NCBI RefSeq assembly: GCF_008764295.1
Contig: NZ_VTQX01000002.1
Span: forward strand, 1-64,000
Reading direction: 5' to 3'
Length of the DNA: 64,000 nt
DNA from: Bacillus methanolicus
GTDB taxonomy: Bacteria; Bacillota; Bacilli; Bacillales; Cytobacillaceae
The position numbers were made by a program, and so were the translations under genes. Positions 49,505 through 58,418 of the stretch are shown in pieces. The notes below the pieces were generated by a model. That model was not told the DNA's origin. It saw nothing but the letters and a program-made list of their open reading frames with translations, and did no database searches. The number at the start of each line of letters is the position of its first letter. Position 1 is the stretch's first letter.

Positions 49505-50710
49505 TTAGCTGACCTGATTGAAGATTTCAAACATCGGAACCATAATCGACGTAACGATCGTGCCGACAAGTCCTGCTAATACGACAATCATAATAGGCTC
49601 CATTAATGCTTTAATTCTATCCGTGCTGTTTTCTACTTCTTTTTCATAGAAGTCTGCCACTTTTCCCAGCATCGCATCTAATGAGCCTGTCTCTTCCCCA
49701 ATAGTAATCATCTGCGTGACAAGCGGCGGGAATGCCCAATGCATTTTCATCGGACCTGTTAATGATTGTCCACGTTCGAGGGCATCCCGGGACTGACGAA
49801 CAACTTTAGCAATTACTTCATTTTCGACCACATTTTCAACAATCGAAAGAGCTTGTAAAATTGGAACAGAACTTGTAAACAAAGAACTCAATGTCCTCGT
49901 CATTCGTGCAAGCACCGCTTTTTGAAACATCTTGCCAAAAATCGGTAGTCTTAATAGAAAATAGTCTAAATAATACTTTGTATTTTTATTGCGCCTTATA
50001 AGGGCAATCACTCCAACGAATAACAGAATAAGCAATACGACTAGCCACCAAAATGCTTGCATGAATTTACTTGCGTTTAAGACGAATTGCGTAATCGCTG
50101 GAAGCTCTCCTCCAAAGTCAGCAAACATGTCCACAAACGTCGGGACTACGGAAACGAGTAAAAATATAACTACTGCAATCGCTAAAATTCCGACGACAAT
50201 CGGATAAGCTAGCGCTGATTTTATTTTTGCTCTTGTATTATGCTGCTTTTCAAAATGAACAGCTAAACGCTCCAGTGTTTCATCCATGCTTCCACTTGCT
50301 TCACCAGCTCGAATCATATTAACAAACATCGGAGTAAAAATCTTTTTATGCTTGGCGGTAGCATCTGAGAGCGGTTTCCCTTCGCGTAGTTCTTGTTCAA
50401 TATCGAAAAGCGCTTTTTTTAAAGCCTTACTTTCGGTTTGGTGAGCTAAAATATTGGTTGATTCCACAACTGATACCCCAGCCTTCAAAAGTGTTGAAAA
50501 CTGTCGCAAATAAATAACGAGGTGCTCAAGCTTTACCGGTGAACCGATTGAAATATCCTTCGTCAATATTGACTCTGATATTTCCGTCATTTCTAAAACG
50601 CGTATCCCATCCAATTTAAGCTTTTTCATTGCTTCTCTTCTTGAAGTAGCATTGACAAACCCCTGTTTATTTCCTTTACGATCTCTACCAACATATTTAA
50701 ATCTAGCCAT
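49505..50710 (-). CDS. pilC: Type IV pilus platform protein PilC
   Basis: Polytopic inner-membrane platform protein. The 401-residue chain has an N-terminal cytoplasmic segment (FKYVGRDRKGNKQGFVNATS), two T2SSF repeats (about 68-190, with LRQFSTLLKAGVSVVESTNIL; and about 270-395, with MTRTLSSLFTSSVPILQAL) and three membrane helices. Each repeat has the conserved GE(A/E)(S/T)G motif (RAGEASGSMDETL, TIGEETGSLDAML). It starts 1 bp after the pilT stop. Confidence 0.95.
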   Translation of the reverse strand: MARFKYVGRDRKGNKQGFVNATSRREAMKKLKLDGIRVLEMTEISESILTKDISIGSPVKLEHLVIYLRQFSTLLKAGVSVVESTNILAHQTESKALKKALFDIEQELREGKPLSDATAKHKKIFTPMFVNMIRAGEASGSMDETLERLAVHFEKQHNTRAKIKSALAYPIVVGILAIAVVIFLLVSVVPTFVDMFADFGGELPAITQFVLNASKFMQAFWWLVVLLILLFVGVIALIRRNKNTKYYLDYFLLRLPIFGKMFQKAVLARMTRTLSSLFTSSVPILQALSIVENVVENEVIAKVVRQSRDALERGQSLTGPMKMHWAFPPLVTQMITIGEETGSLDAMLGKVADFYEKEVENSTDRIKALMEPIMIVVLAGLVGTIVTSIMVPMFEIFNQVS

Positions 50711-50711
50711 T

Positions 50712-51752
50712 TTATTTTAGATTCTCCTGTAAAAATGGTTCAGCAGCGTCCCTTGAAACGATTCCGGACTGGACAAGCTCTTTAATGCTTGATTCTAGCG
50801 TATGCATGCCATAGGCACGTGACGTTTGAATCACATTGACAATTTGGTATATTTTCTCATTGCGAATCAAATTAGCTACGGCTGCATTATTAATAAGAAT
50901 TTCCGTAGCAGCTCTTCTTCTTTTTTGATCCGCTGTTGGAAACAAACGCTGAGAAATAACAGCCACGAGCACAGAGGCAAGTTGAATTCTTACTTGCGGC
51001 TGCTGGGATGGTGGAAAAACATCAATGATCCGATTAATCGTTGCCGGCGCACTTGACGTGTGCAACGTTCCTAGCACAAGATGTCCTGTTTCTGCAGCCG
51101 TTATCGCCGTTTGAATCGTTTCTAAATCACGCATTTCCCCAACGAGGATGACATCTGGGTCCTGTCTTAATGCTGCACGTAATCCATTCGCAAAATTATT
51201 TGTATCGAAGCCGACTTCCCGTTGGTCAATAATCGAATTGCCATGCTTATGCAAATACTCAATCGGATCTTCCAGTGTGATGATGTGCTTGCGCATATGT
51301 TGATTCATATATTGAATAAGCGCAGCTAATGTTGTCGACTTTCCACTTCCGGTCGGACCTGTTACGAGGATTAATCCTTGTGGGCGCTCGGCAATTTTCG
51401 TCAAAACGGAAGGCAATTGCAAATCCTCAATCGTTGGAACCTTCGTCGGCACAATTCGTATAGCCATCGCTACACAGGAGCGCTGTAAATAAGCGTTAAC
51501 ACGAAAACGGGAGACACCTGGTATCCCGTAAGAAAAATCAAGTTCTCCCTTTTCCTTGAACTGCTCCCACATATGAGCAGGAATGATCGCCTTCGCCATT
51601 CCTTCTGTATCAATCGGCTTTAACGTCTCTTTTCCATATCTTTTTAATTCCCCGTTCAGTCTCATAATAGGGGGGACTCCAACTGTTAAATGGAGATCAG
51701 ATGCTTTTAATTCAAAACCAGCTCTTAAAATATGCTCAATCATTTCTTTCAC
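50712..51752 (-). CDS. pilT: Type IV pilus retraction ATPase PilT
   Basis: Hexameric ATPase powering pilus retraction and so twitching and DNA or surface pulling. The 346-residue protein has the N-terminal PAS-like domain (LKASDLHLTVGVPPIMRLNG), Walker A TGPTGSGKSTTLAALI (about 125-140), the Asp box EDPIEYLH, Walker B VILVGEMRD, and the His box GHLVLGTLHTSSA. AIRIVPT and a C-terminal TLESSIKELVQSG follow the PilT pattern. The GTG at 51750-51752 is 8 nt after AGGGG; a GTG three codons earlier overlaps the site. Confidence 0.95.
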   Translation of the reverse strand: MKEMIEHILRAGFELKASDLHLTVGVPPIMRLNGELKRYGKETLKPIDTEGMAKAIIPAHMWEQFKEKGELDFSYGIPGVSRFRVNAYLQRSCVAMAIRIVPTKVPTIEDLQLPSVLTKIAERPQGLILVTGPTGSGKSTTLAALIQYMNQHMRKHIITLEDPIEYLHKHGNSIIDQREVGFDTNNFANGLRAALRQDPDVILVGEMRDLETIQTAITAAETGHLVLGTLHTSSAPATINRIIDVFPPSQQPQVRIQLASVLVAVISQRLFPTADQKRRRAATEILINNAAVANLIRNEKIYQIVNVIQTSRAYGMHTLESSIKELVQSGIVSRDAAEPFLQENLK

Positions 51753-51763
51753 ATTTTGCACCC

Positions 51764-53428
51764 CTATTCAGGAATCGCTACTCTTAAAATTTCTTCCGTT
51801 GTCGTCACGCCTTGTTTAACCTTAAGTAAACCATCGTCAATGAGAAAAATGGCTTTACTTTTAATCGCCAATTCTCTTAATCTTGTAAAAGAATCACCAT
51901 CCATAATAACCCTTCTCATCTCATCATTTATAACAAGGACCTCATGGATCGCAAGGCGCCCCTTGTACCCAGTCATATTACATGATGAACATCCTCTGCC
52001 GCGAACAATTCGTTCAATTTTGATACCGCGTTTAGCAAAAATTTCTAACTCTCTTTTTGAAGGAGCCTGCTCTTCCGCACAATCACGGCATACACGGCGA
52101 ACTAAACGCTGGGCAACAATTCCGCTTAGTGAGGAGGCCACTAAAAATGGCTCCACTCCCATATCAAGAAGGCGAGTAACAGTGCCGAGCGAGTCATTCG
52201 TATGGATCGTACTCAATACAAGATGACCCGTTAGCGAAGCTCTAATAGCCACTTCAACGGTTTCTTTATCGCGAATTTCCCCAACCATAATGATATTTGG
52301 ATCTTGACGTAAAATAGAGCGCAGCCCTTTGGCGAAGGTCATCCCAACATTCGCATTCACTTGGATCTGATTAACTCCTTCTAATTGATATTCGACTGGA
52401 TCCTCGACCGTAATAATATTCACTTCCTCACTATTGAGTCGATTGAGGGCAGCATATAAAGTCGAGGATTTTCCTGATCCCGTTGGTCCGGTAATTAACA
52501 CAATCCCCGTCGGCTTTTCAATCATATCGATAAATCGCTTCAAATTTAACTTATTAAAACCTAATTTAGTAACATCATTTAAAGAACTACTAAGATCAAG
52601 GATGCGTAAAACAATTTTTTCTCCAAACACAGTCGGCAATGTTGATACACGGAGATCAATGGGATGAAAATCTAAATTCACCTTAATCCTTCCATCTTGT
52701 GGTACTCGATGTTCTGTAATATCAAGGTTCGCCATAATCTTAATTCTCGCTGTCAGCAAGCTTTGCATATGCTTCGGCAAAACTCTTTCCGTTCTTAATA
52801 TCCCGTCAATTCGATAGCGAATAAGCACCTTTGTCTCATGGGGATCAATGTGAATATCACTTGCCTTCATCGCAACGGCATTCGACATTAGCTGATTGAC
52901 AAGGCGTACAACAGGGGAATCATCTGAACTGATTTCCTCCTCTTGCGCCGCTTCATGATCAGGCAGATCACCGATTAACTCATCAAAACCTTCATCAATT
53001 TCATAATATTTATTGATCGCTCTTAAAATGTCGTCCTTCGTTGCAATGGCCGTTTCAATTTGAAAACCAGTCGAAAGTCGCAAATCATCAATAGCAAAGT
53101 AATCCATAGGGTCAGCCATTGCAACAAAAAGCTTATCTCCGTCTTTTTTCAATGGAATAAGACGGTTTCTTTTCGCTTTCTCCTTCGAAATCAGGCTGAA
53201 AAGAGTGGTATCGAACGGATAGCGATATAAGCTAATATGTGGAATGCCAAGCTGGAACTCCAACACTTCAATAAGCTGCTGTTCTGTAATATACCCCCTT
53301 TGCAAAAGGGCATCGCCCAGTTTTTGACCGGGACTTTTCTCCTTTAATGTAGATTGAAGCTGATCCTCAGAAATAAGACCAGCTTCAACAAGTAAATCTC
53401 CAAGTCGTTTTCGGGTTTGCTGTTTCAT
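51764..53428 (-). CDS. pilB: Type IV pilus extension ATPase PilB
   Basis: Hexameric ATPase powering pilus assembly. The 554-residue protein has an N-terminal MshEN/T2SSE domain (about 1-150, RKRLGDLLVEAGLISEDQLQ), Walker A ITGPTGSGKSSTLYAAL (about 318-334), Walker B IIMVGEIRDKET and His box TGHLVLSTIHTNDS. A zinc module follows, with CRDC and CSSC pairs about 30 residues apart (about 455-490). GGGGAA precedes the ATG. Directly upstream of pilT and pilC. Confidence 0.96.
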   Translation of the reverse strand: MKQQTRKRLGDLLVEAGLISEDQLQSTLKEKSPGQKLGDALLQRGYITEQQLIEVLEFQLGIPHISLYRYPFDTTLFSLISKEKAKRNRLIPLKKDGDKLFVAMADPMDYFAIDDLRLSTGFQIETAIATKDDILRAINKYYEIDEGFDELIGDLPDHEAAQEEEISSDDSPVVRLVNQLMSNAVAMKASDIHIDPHETKVLIRYRIDGILRTERVLPKHMQSLLTARIKIMANLDITEHRVPQDGRIKVNLDFHPIDLRVSTLPTVFGEKIVLRILDLSSSLNDVTKLGFNKLNLKRFIDMIEKPTGIVLITGPTGSGKSSTLYAALNRLNSEEVNIITVEDPVEYQLEGVNQIQVNANVGMTFAKGLRSILRQDPNIIMVGEIRDKETVEVAIRASLTGHLVLSTIHTNDSLGTVTRLLDMGVEPFLVASSLSGIVAQRLVRRVCRDCAEEQAPSKRELEIFAKRGIKIERIVRGRGCSSCNMTGYKGRLAIHEVLVINDEMRRVIMDGDSFTRLRELAIKSKAIFLIDDGLLKVKQGVTTTEEILRVAIPE

Positions 53429-53452
53429 ATTAAGTTCCCCGCTTTTTGGTGA

Positions 53453-54793
53453 TTATTTTGGTATTTCATTTTCTTTTCCCCAGAGGGAATTTTCATCGTT
53501 CTTTGGACTATCCAAATGATCGCGATCAGATGGCGGTGCCTGCTCACCATTCTCATCTATCGAAGCAGGCTCACTATTTTGCGATTCAGGATTTCCTTCT
53601 GCTTCCACTTCAGTATTTTCCGTCCCAGAAGTTACAGTCGAATCTCCTGTTGAGACAATCAAACCGGTAATCTCGATTTGATGAATAGGTGGATAAAAAT
53701 CTTCCGAAATCAATTCCTTTTTCAGCACTGCCCCATTTTCATCTCGATGCTCCCGATAAATTTTAATAAGCTGCCCTTCTTTTCCTGCAACCTTAACTTG
53801 AGATTCAGTTGGAGAAAGCTCTGAATTGAATTGTAGAATCGTCTTTGGCTTAAAGCTCTCCTTATCTTCTTGTAAAAGAATATATTGATTTAATAACGTC
53901 GGCCCTTTTAGATAGGTGATAAAAACATCATCCACTTTTTCAAACTCTATGAAATAGCTCCATTCATTTCCATTAGAGAAGATTAAATCATAGTTCAACT
54001 CTGGGTCAACTTTTGCCTCAAACCCTAAAGCGGCATACTCTGGTAGCTCAGAGCTTATATGTCTTTCAATCATTTCAAAATTAGTTGGCAGGATTACCTC
54101 ATAAATGGAAGTAGCTATTTTGCTTAAAGTCAGGGAGGAAACTGCGCCAATCTCATCTTTCACATAGTCCAGAAATGAAAATTGTGATGTTGCCTCCAAT
54201 TCAATTGTCTTGCCTATAAATAGATCAAGTTCGTTTTCGACAAATGCTGAATCAAGTTGAAACTCAGAAATCACCTGGGGTTCGTTGCTTTGTCCATCCA
54301 AAAAGTAATCTTCGATGCGGATCTGATAAGAACCAATCTCTAACAGTTGGGCAGCGCGCACAATGTCAGCTTCTAATTCCTCAATAGCAAGATCCTCTTT
54401 ATTAAGCCGTGAGGACAAAGAATAGAGCGTTTCATCCAACGAATTTAATTGGACAAAAATAGGATTACTCTGGCCATTCTTCACTTTTTGAACCGTCTCT
54501 GTCAGATCAAAGGTAAAATAACGCAAGTCTAGCTGTTCATTCTTTTCCTTGTATTTTAAAGTGATCGTTGTTTCATTCAGCCATTTTGTTAGCTCTTCAT
54601 CTGTAAGTTGAAGTGCTTCATTTTCTGTTTTGCCAGCTACAGATAGGGAGCCAATTTTCGTACCGTCTGCAAAATAATCATGGTTTTTAACAATGGCTCC
54701 GTAAGCTAATGTACCGAAATGTGAGAAACTAAAAATATAGGCAACAGAAATCATTAAGACTAGAAACAGCTTTATCCCGTGCTGGTTCCTCAC
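53453..54793 (-). CDS. G5-domain, VanW/YoaR-like exported protein of the pilus operon
   Basis: A 446-residue protein with an N-terminal membrane anchor or signal (about 8-28, LFLVLMISVAYIFSFSHFG). A YoaR/VanW-type N-terminal peptidoglycan-binding-like segment follows (GTKIGSLSVAGKTENEALQL). The middle resembles a degenerate VanW region (FEAKVDPELNYDLIFSNGNE), and a G5-like domain lies near residues 340-390 (TESQVKVAGKEGQLIKIYR). The low-complexity tail is acidic. VanW and G5 modules are associated with cell-wall interaction. Here the protein may help the pilus cross or anchor in the wall, which is inference from context. The start GTG is 9 nt after GGAGG. Confidence 0.7.
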   Translation of the reverse strand: MRNQHGIKLFLVLMISVAYIFSFSHFGTLAYGAIVKNHDYFADGTKIGSLSVAGKTENEALQLTDEELTKWLNETTITLKYKEKNEQLDLRYFTFDLTETVQKVKNGQSNPIFVQLNSLDETLYSLSSRLNKEDLAIEELEADIVRAAQLLEIGSYQIRIEDYFLDGQSNEPQVISEFQLDSAFVENELDLFIGKTIELEATSQFSFLDYVKDEIGAVSSLTLSKIATSIYEVILPTNFEMIERHISSELPEYAALGFEAKVDPELNYDLIFSNGNEWSYFIEFEKVDDVFITYLKGPTLLNQYILLQEDKESFKPKTILQFNSELSPTESQVKVAGKEGQLIKIYREHRDENGAVLKKELISEDFYPPIHQIEITGLIVSTGDSTVTSGTENTEVEAEGNPESQNSEPASIDENGEQAPPSDRDHLDSPKNDENSLWGKENEIPK

Positions 54794-54811
54794 AAAAACC
54801 GGCCTCCTCCA

Positions 54812-55570
54812 TTACGCTTCCACATTCATGGACAGCTCAACAACAATACTTGGTCCTTCTGCTTGTGCTTTTTGAATTTGTTCTGCTGTTAAATAAGTCC
54901 CTTCACTAAATAAAAGAACTCCTTCTTTATCATAAATATCTTTCGTAAGTTTTTTTCCAATTAAAAGCTCAATTTGCTTTTCCTTTAAAGAAGTTATTCC
55001 CTCATCTTCTGCTACTGTCACAGCACTAGAATCCGAATATGCTTCCGCTAGCTCTTCTGTCACACTTTTTCCTTCTAGTTCCTCAACAGAATTTAGAAAG
55101 TATGAAGCCGCATCTTCTTTAACAATAATGATGTCCTTTCCAAATGTAACAACGGATTCAGATGGGAGGGCCACTTCTTTATCCGTTAGCTTCAATTGCA
55201 TGCCAAGAATATTGCCCGTTTCTTGATCGATAAAGTACTCAATTACTTCACCTATTAACTCACCTTTTCTTGTCATTACTTTTGTGCCTGTAATTTTGAT
55301 TTTCTTATTTACAAGCTGATTGGCAATAGGAATTTCATTTAAATCAATGACTGCATTTTCACTATCAATTGTTACTGCATACTCTCCTATTCCGACTACT
55401 TTTTTAAACGGAATTGCCTTGACACTTACTTGAAATTCTTCATGATCAATCATTAAAAAATCGACTGAACCTTTATCAGGATTGATCACTAAAGATTTTA
55501 CTTTTCCTACTTGATTACCATCTAAAATGCTAATAATGGGTAAACTGTTAATTTGAGTACTTTTTTTCAT
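54812..55570 (-). CDS. Tandem PRC-barrel domain protein in the pilus operon
   Basis: A 252-residue soluble protein with two PRC-barrel-like domains (about 5-80, LPIISILDGNQVGKVKSLVI; and about 85-165, KITGTKVMTRKGELIGEVIE). A separate C-terminal module follows (about 195-250, LIGKKLTKDIYDKEGVLLFS). No membrane segment or signal is seen. PRC-barrels usually mediate protein-protein or RNA contacts. Proteins of this type sit beside pil genes in some Firmicutes and related groups, but no role is established. It starts with ATG after GGTGTGGTG. It precedes the G5 gene by 18 bp and probably begins the core operon. Confidence 0.72.
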   Translation of the reverse strand: MKKSTQINSLPIISILDGNQVGKVKSLVINPDKGSVDFLMIDHEEFQVSVKAIPFKKVVGIGEYAVTIDSENAVIDLNEIPIANQLVNKKIKITGTKVMTRKGELIGEVIEYFIDQETGNILGMQLKLTDKEVALPSESVVTFGKDIIIVKEDAASYFLNSVEELEGKSVTEELAEAYSDSSAVTVAEDEGITSLKEKQIELLIGKKLTKDIYDKEGVLLFSEGTYLTAEQIQKAQAEGPSIVVELSMNVEA

Positions 55571-55699
55571 AAAATTTTCACCACACCTAATCTATAAGTT
55601 CACGAAACTATTTCGAATAAATCTCATCCATACTCCATTCGACATGTATGTATAAAATCCATCCATATATTACATTATTTTAACATGTATTTAGGTAAA

Positions 55700-56998
55700 T
55701 CAGCTTATTTTTTCACAATATTGTTTAAACAAATATTGAATTTCCATCTGCAATACAGGATAATCTGTAAATTTTTCCCTTAAATCAGCCAACAATCCTT
55801 GCAATTTATTCAATTCTTTCTGCCTGATATAATGCTCTATCAATATACTGGCAAAAGTATAATAGTCTTGTGCCGATATTTCTGGATGTAAATATTCCTT
55901 CACGTACTTCTCAAACTCATGAGGAGTCATTTGTTTTCTAGCATGATCAATTTGTGATACCATCGTCTGCATTATTTGCTGTTGAAGGCTAGTTCTTTGC
56001 TCACCTTCAGCGATAATCACTCGATTTTTTATATCAAACTGTAAATTCTCGTCCCCATCATCTCGATCACTATCTATGTACGAACTTTCTTCCAAGGCAG
56101 CGAACGTAGTTGCTTCTGCTGTCTTGTGCAAAGAATGGTGTTCAAGACTTTCAGTTTGTAAAAAACTCATAGCCCCTTCATTTCCTGCGGCAATCTCCTT
56201 ATGAGCAAGATCTAGCTGGGAGAAAGCTTCTTCTAGAATGATCGACTCTAAGAGAGGAGTCTCTTGCGCAACTGCTTCAGCCTCTTGGCTTCCCGATTCG
56301 CTACTCGCATCGTCCTCCTTCCTATCACTATCTTCTAAATTCACCACCTCGCTTTGAGGGGAAAAGCTGTTCTTGGCTACTATGTCAAGAGTCTCGATGT
56401 TATTTGGGAAGTTTTCCAGCTCCTCGCTTTCTAACAGCATCTCGATTTCTGTCATGTATGTCGATTTCTCGATCCCGCTCATTTCATCATTTTTTCCAGT
56501 GAGAAATGGGGGGTCAACTATTTCTTCATCATCTTTTTCTATCCTATCTCCTACGTTCGTTTCCTCCCCCAAATCTTCCATTTGCTCGATTTCCAATAAA
56601 CGTTCTTCGCTAACCAGCTCTTCTTCCTGCACGAATGAAAGATTATGCTGTTCAAATTGTTCGAGAGACATTTCCTCAGCTTCTTTATTTTCTTCTTCGT
56701 ATGTAACGAACTCTTCATTATATAGTAAAGGCTCAGAAAGCTTTTCATTTTTCTTTAAAAATAATAGGTGATGAAATCTTTTATCCAATATGTAAACCGT
56801 AAGAACGGTTAATAATAACAGGATAAGTGCCGTTTGCCAAATTGGAAAATTACCTTTTGCCAATATTCCTACATTGGCAAAGATAAAAGCAATAATGATC
56901 AGCAGCCCTTTTCCCTTATTGGTTAATCCCAATGGTAGAAAATAAATAATGGGTACGAGAATAATTAAGGATATAACAGAGACGACCAGTTCTCCCAT
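55700..56998 (-). CDS. Acidic membrane-anchored protein of unknown function, pilus locus
   Basis: A 432-residue protein not recognised by family. The first about 70 residues form three membrane helices (VVSVISLIILVPIIYFLPLG, LLIIIAFIFANVGILA, ALILLLLTVLTVYIL). A long, strongly acidic, probably disordered stretch (about 85-320, rich in Glu/Asp/Ser) follows. The helical C-terminal domain (about 330-432, TPHEFEKYVKEYLHPEIS) ends LFKQYCEKIS and looks TPR-like. The start ATG has AGAGGTG upstream. It is the first minus-strand gene of the locus, divergent from the minor pilin trio. Confidence 0.65.
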   Translation of the reverse strand: MGELVVSVISLIILVPIIYFLPLGLTNKGKGLLIIIAFIFANVGILAKGNFPIWQTALILLLLTVLTVYILDKRFHHLLFLKKNEKLSEPLLYNEEFVTYEEENKEAEEMSLEQFEQHNLSFVQEEELVSEERLLEIEQMEDLGEETNVGDRIEKDDEEIVDPPFLTGKNDEMSGIEKSTYMTEIEMLLESEELENFPNNIETLDIVAKNSFSPQSEVVNLEDSDRKEDDASSESGSQEAEAVAQETPLLESIILEEAFSQLDLAHKEIAAGNEGAMSFLQTESLEHHSLHKTAEATTFAALEESSYIDSDRDDGDENLQFDIKNRVIIAEGEQRTSLQQQIMQTMVSQIDHARKQMTPHEFEKYVKEYLHPEISAQDYYTFASILIEHYIRQKELNKLQGLLADLREKFTDYPVLQMEIQYLFKQYCEKIS

Positions 56999-57162
56999 TT
57001 GTTCACCTCTTTTTAGTATAAAAGTTTTAGTTCTATTTTAATATTTCAATCAACACTATTTTTTTAACATACCCGTACAAATGAAAAGCGCTTGCTTGCA
57101 AAAACAATTGAAATCTCAACGTTTTTCGCATATTTTCTACAATTATAGACTCTTAAATATTG

Positions 57163-57168
57163 TATAAT
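57163..57168 (+). promoter_or_regulatory. Candidate -10 box for the minor pilin operon
   Basis: TATAAT about 100 bp upstream of the first minor pilin gene. The matching -35 position is a weak ACAATT/CAATTA, so the call is tentative. Confidence 0.4.
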
Positions 57169-57269
57169 AAAGTTAACTATTTTAAAAGAAGCCATGTAGT
57201 AAATATGATAGAGAAAATCCTTTTCTCACAACTAGTTCACAAAAAATAGGACAAAGGAAGGTGGAGCGT

Positions 57270-57782
57270 TTGAAATTAATACATAATGCAAGGGGACTTA
57301 CATTAGTTGAAGTCCTTGTTTCTATAACAATATTGGGCATTATTATGACTACTTTTCTATCCTTCTTTAATCAGGCCTACTCGTACACGAAAAAAAACGA
57401 AAATAAAACCGTGGGGATAAATGTTGCACGTAATGTCCTTTATTATTTCGAACAGCAGGATTTCGAGAAAATTTACCAGGCTTATTTTAATGAAAATGAT
57501 GATATCTCAGAAAAAGAAATTAATCATGAAAATTGCAATGACGCCTTAATTGGTGAGAAAACCGAAATGGTTTTTGATGATCCAAGCGTTTGTAAAAGTT
57601 TTTTTTCAACGAAAATTAACAATGTTGATTACGAATCGAAAGTAATATTTACAAAAGGAATCGAAAGTGATGAAGTTCCAAATAAGAACGCACCCGATTT
57701 ACAAGAGCAGTTAATAGGTGTGGAAGTGACGGTTATGTGGAATAGCCAAACCGCTTCCGTAAGGGGTTTGATCCAAAAATGA
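57270..57782 (+). CDS. PilV-like minor pilin (type IV prepilin)
   Basis: A 170-residue prepilin with a short basic leader (KLIHNARG) and cleavage site G-LTLVEVLVSITILGIIMT, with Glu at mature position 5. The about 120-residue globular domain contains two cysteines (NCNDAL and PSVCKSFF) that could form a disulfide. Size and class fit PilV-type minor pilins. The TTG at 57270-57272 is 5 nt after AGGTGG. A GTG three codons earlier overlaps the site. First of three genes on the plus strand, overlapping the next by 4 bp. Confidence 0.82.
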   Translation: MKLIHNARGLTLVEVLVSITILGIIMTTFLSFFNQAYSYTKKNENKTVGINVARNVLYYFEQQDFEKIYQAYFNENDDISEKEINHENCNDALIGEKTEMVFDDPSVCKSFFSTKINNVDYESKVIFTKGIESDEVPNKNAPDLQEQLIGVEVTVMWNSQTASVRGLIQK

Positions 57783-58405
57783 AGAAGCTAATCAGAACAG
57801 AGAACGGGTTTACATTAGTTGAGGTTTTAGTGACACTCGTCATTATGGCAATTGTATCTGGAATCATTTATAGTGTTTTCACAACAGGTTTGAAGCTGTA
57901 TCAAAAAATCGGGATTGAAGCCCAATTACGGGATGACGCCGACTATGTTGCAACCATGATTCTTAATAAAATGTATGAGGCGCCGCCAGATTACATTAAG
58001 AAATATGAACAGGATGGGGCACAGGGGATAGAACTTGTAAGGTATGCCCCAAAGGATGTAGAACGTTATATCGTTGATCATCGATATAACAAAGATGGGG
58101 ATATTGAAATTGAGCGCCGTTTATTCATTTATTTCAAAGATGATCGATTCTTCATCGAGACGGTAACAGATGATGCCAATGAAGACAGTGCAACGATTAC
58201 GCAAATTTCATCCGACAGCTCAAGATTCACCTCCATTGATGAGCAAAGCTCTGAGATCACGTTTTCTTGCAGCAATCCAGGATTAAGTGAGCATTGTCCA
58301 CATGGCATTATTCATTTGAATCTTATCATTGGCGAAGATAAAGAGCGGTTTTCAAATTTATTCAAAATTGAGCCGTTAATTTTGGAAAGTACTTTTGGTT
58401 TTTAA
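57779..58405 (+). CDS. PilW-like minor pilin (type IV prepilin)
   Basis: A 208-residue prepilin: leader MKKLIRTENG followed by FTLVEVLVTLVIMAIVSGII with Glu at mature position 5. The large beta-rich domain (GIELVRYAPKDVERYIVDH, IERRLFIYFKDDRFF) has two cysteines near the end (CSNPGLSEHC). Length and layout fit PilW/PilJ-type minor pilins. ATG overlaps the previous stop (ATGA), and the next gene starts 14 bp after its end. Confidence 0.83.
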   Translation: MKKLIRTENGFTLVEVLVTLVIMAIVSGIIYSVFTTGLKLYQKIGIEAQLRDDADYVATMILNKMYEAPPDYIKKYEQDGAQGIELVRYAPKDVERYIVDHRYNKDGDIEIERRLFIYFKDDRFFIETVTDDANEDSATITQISSDSSRFTSIDEQSSEITFSCSNPGLSEHCPHGIIHLNLIIGEDKERFSNLFKIEPLILESTFGF

Positions 58406-58418
58406 TGAGGTGAACATA

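Noticed and set aside
57080-57100. Possible catabolite-response (cre) site, TGAAAAGCGCTTGC
   Set aside because: The spacing is off by one from the CcpA consensus and the 3' half lacks the conserved CA, so it is not convincing.
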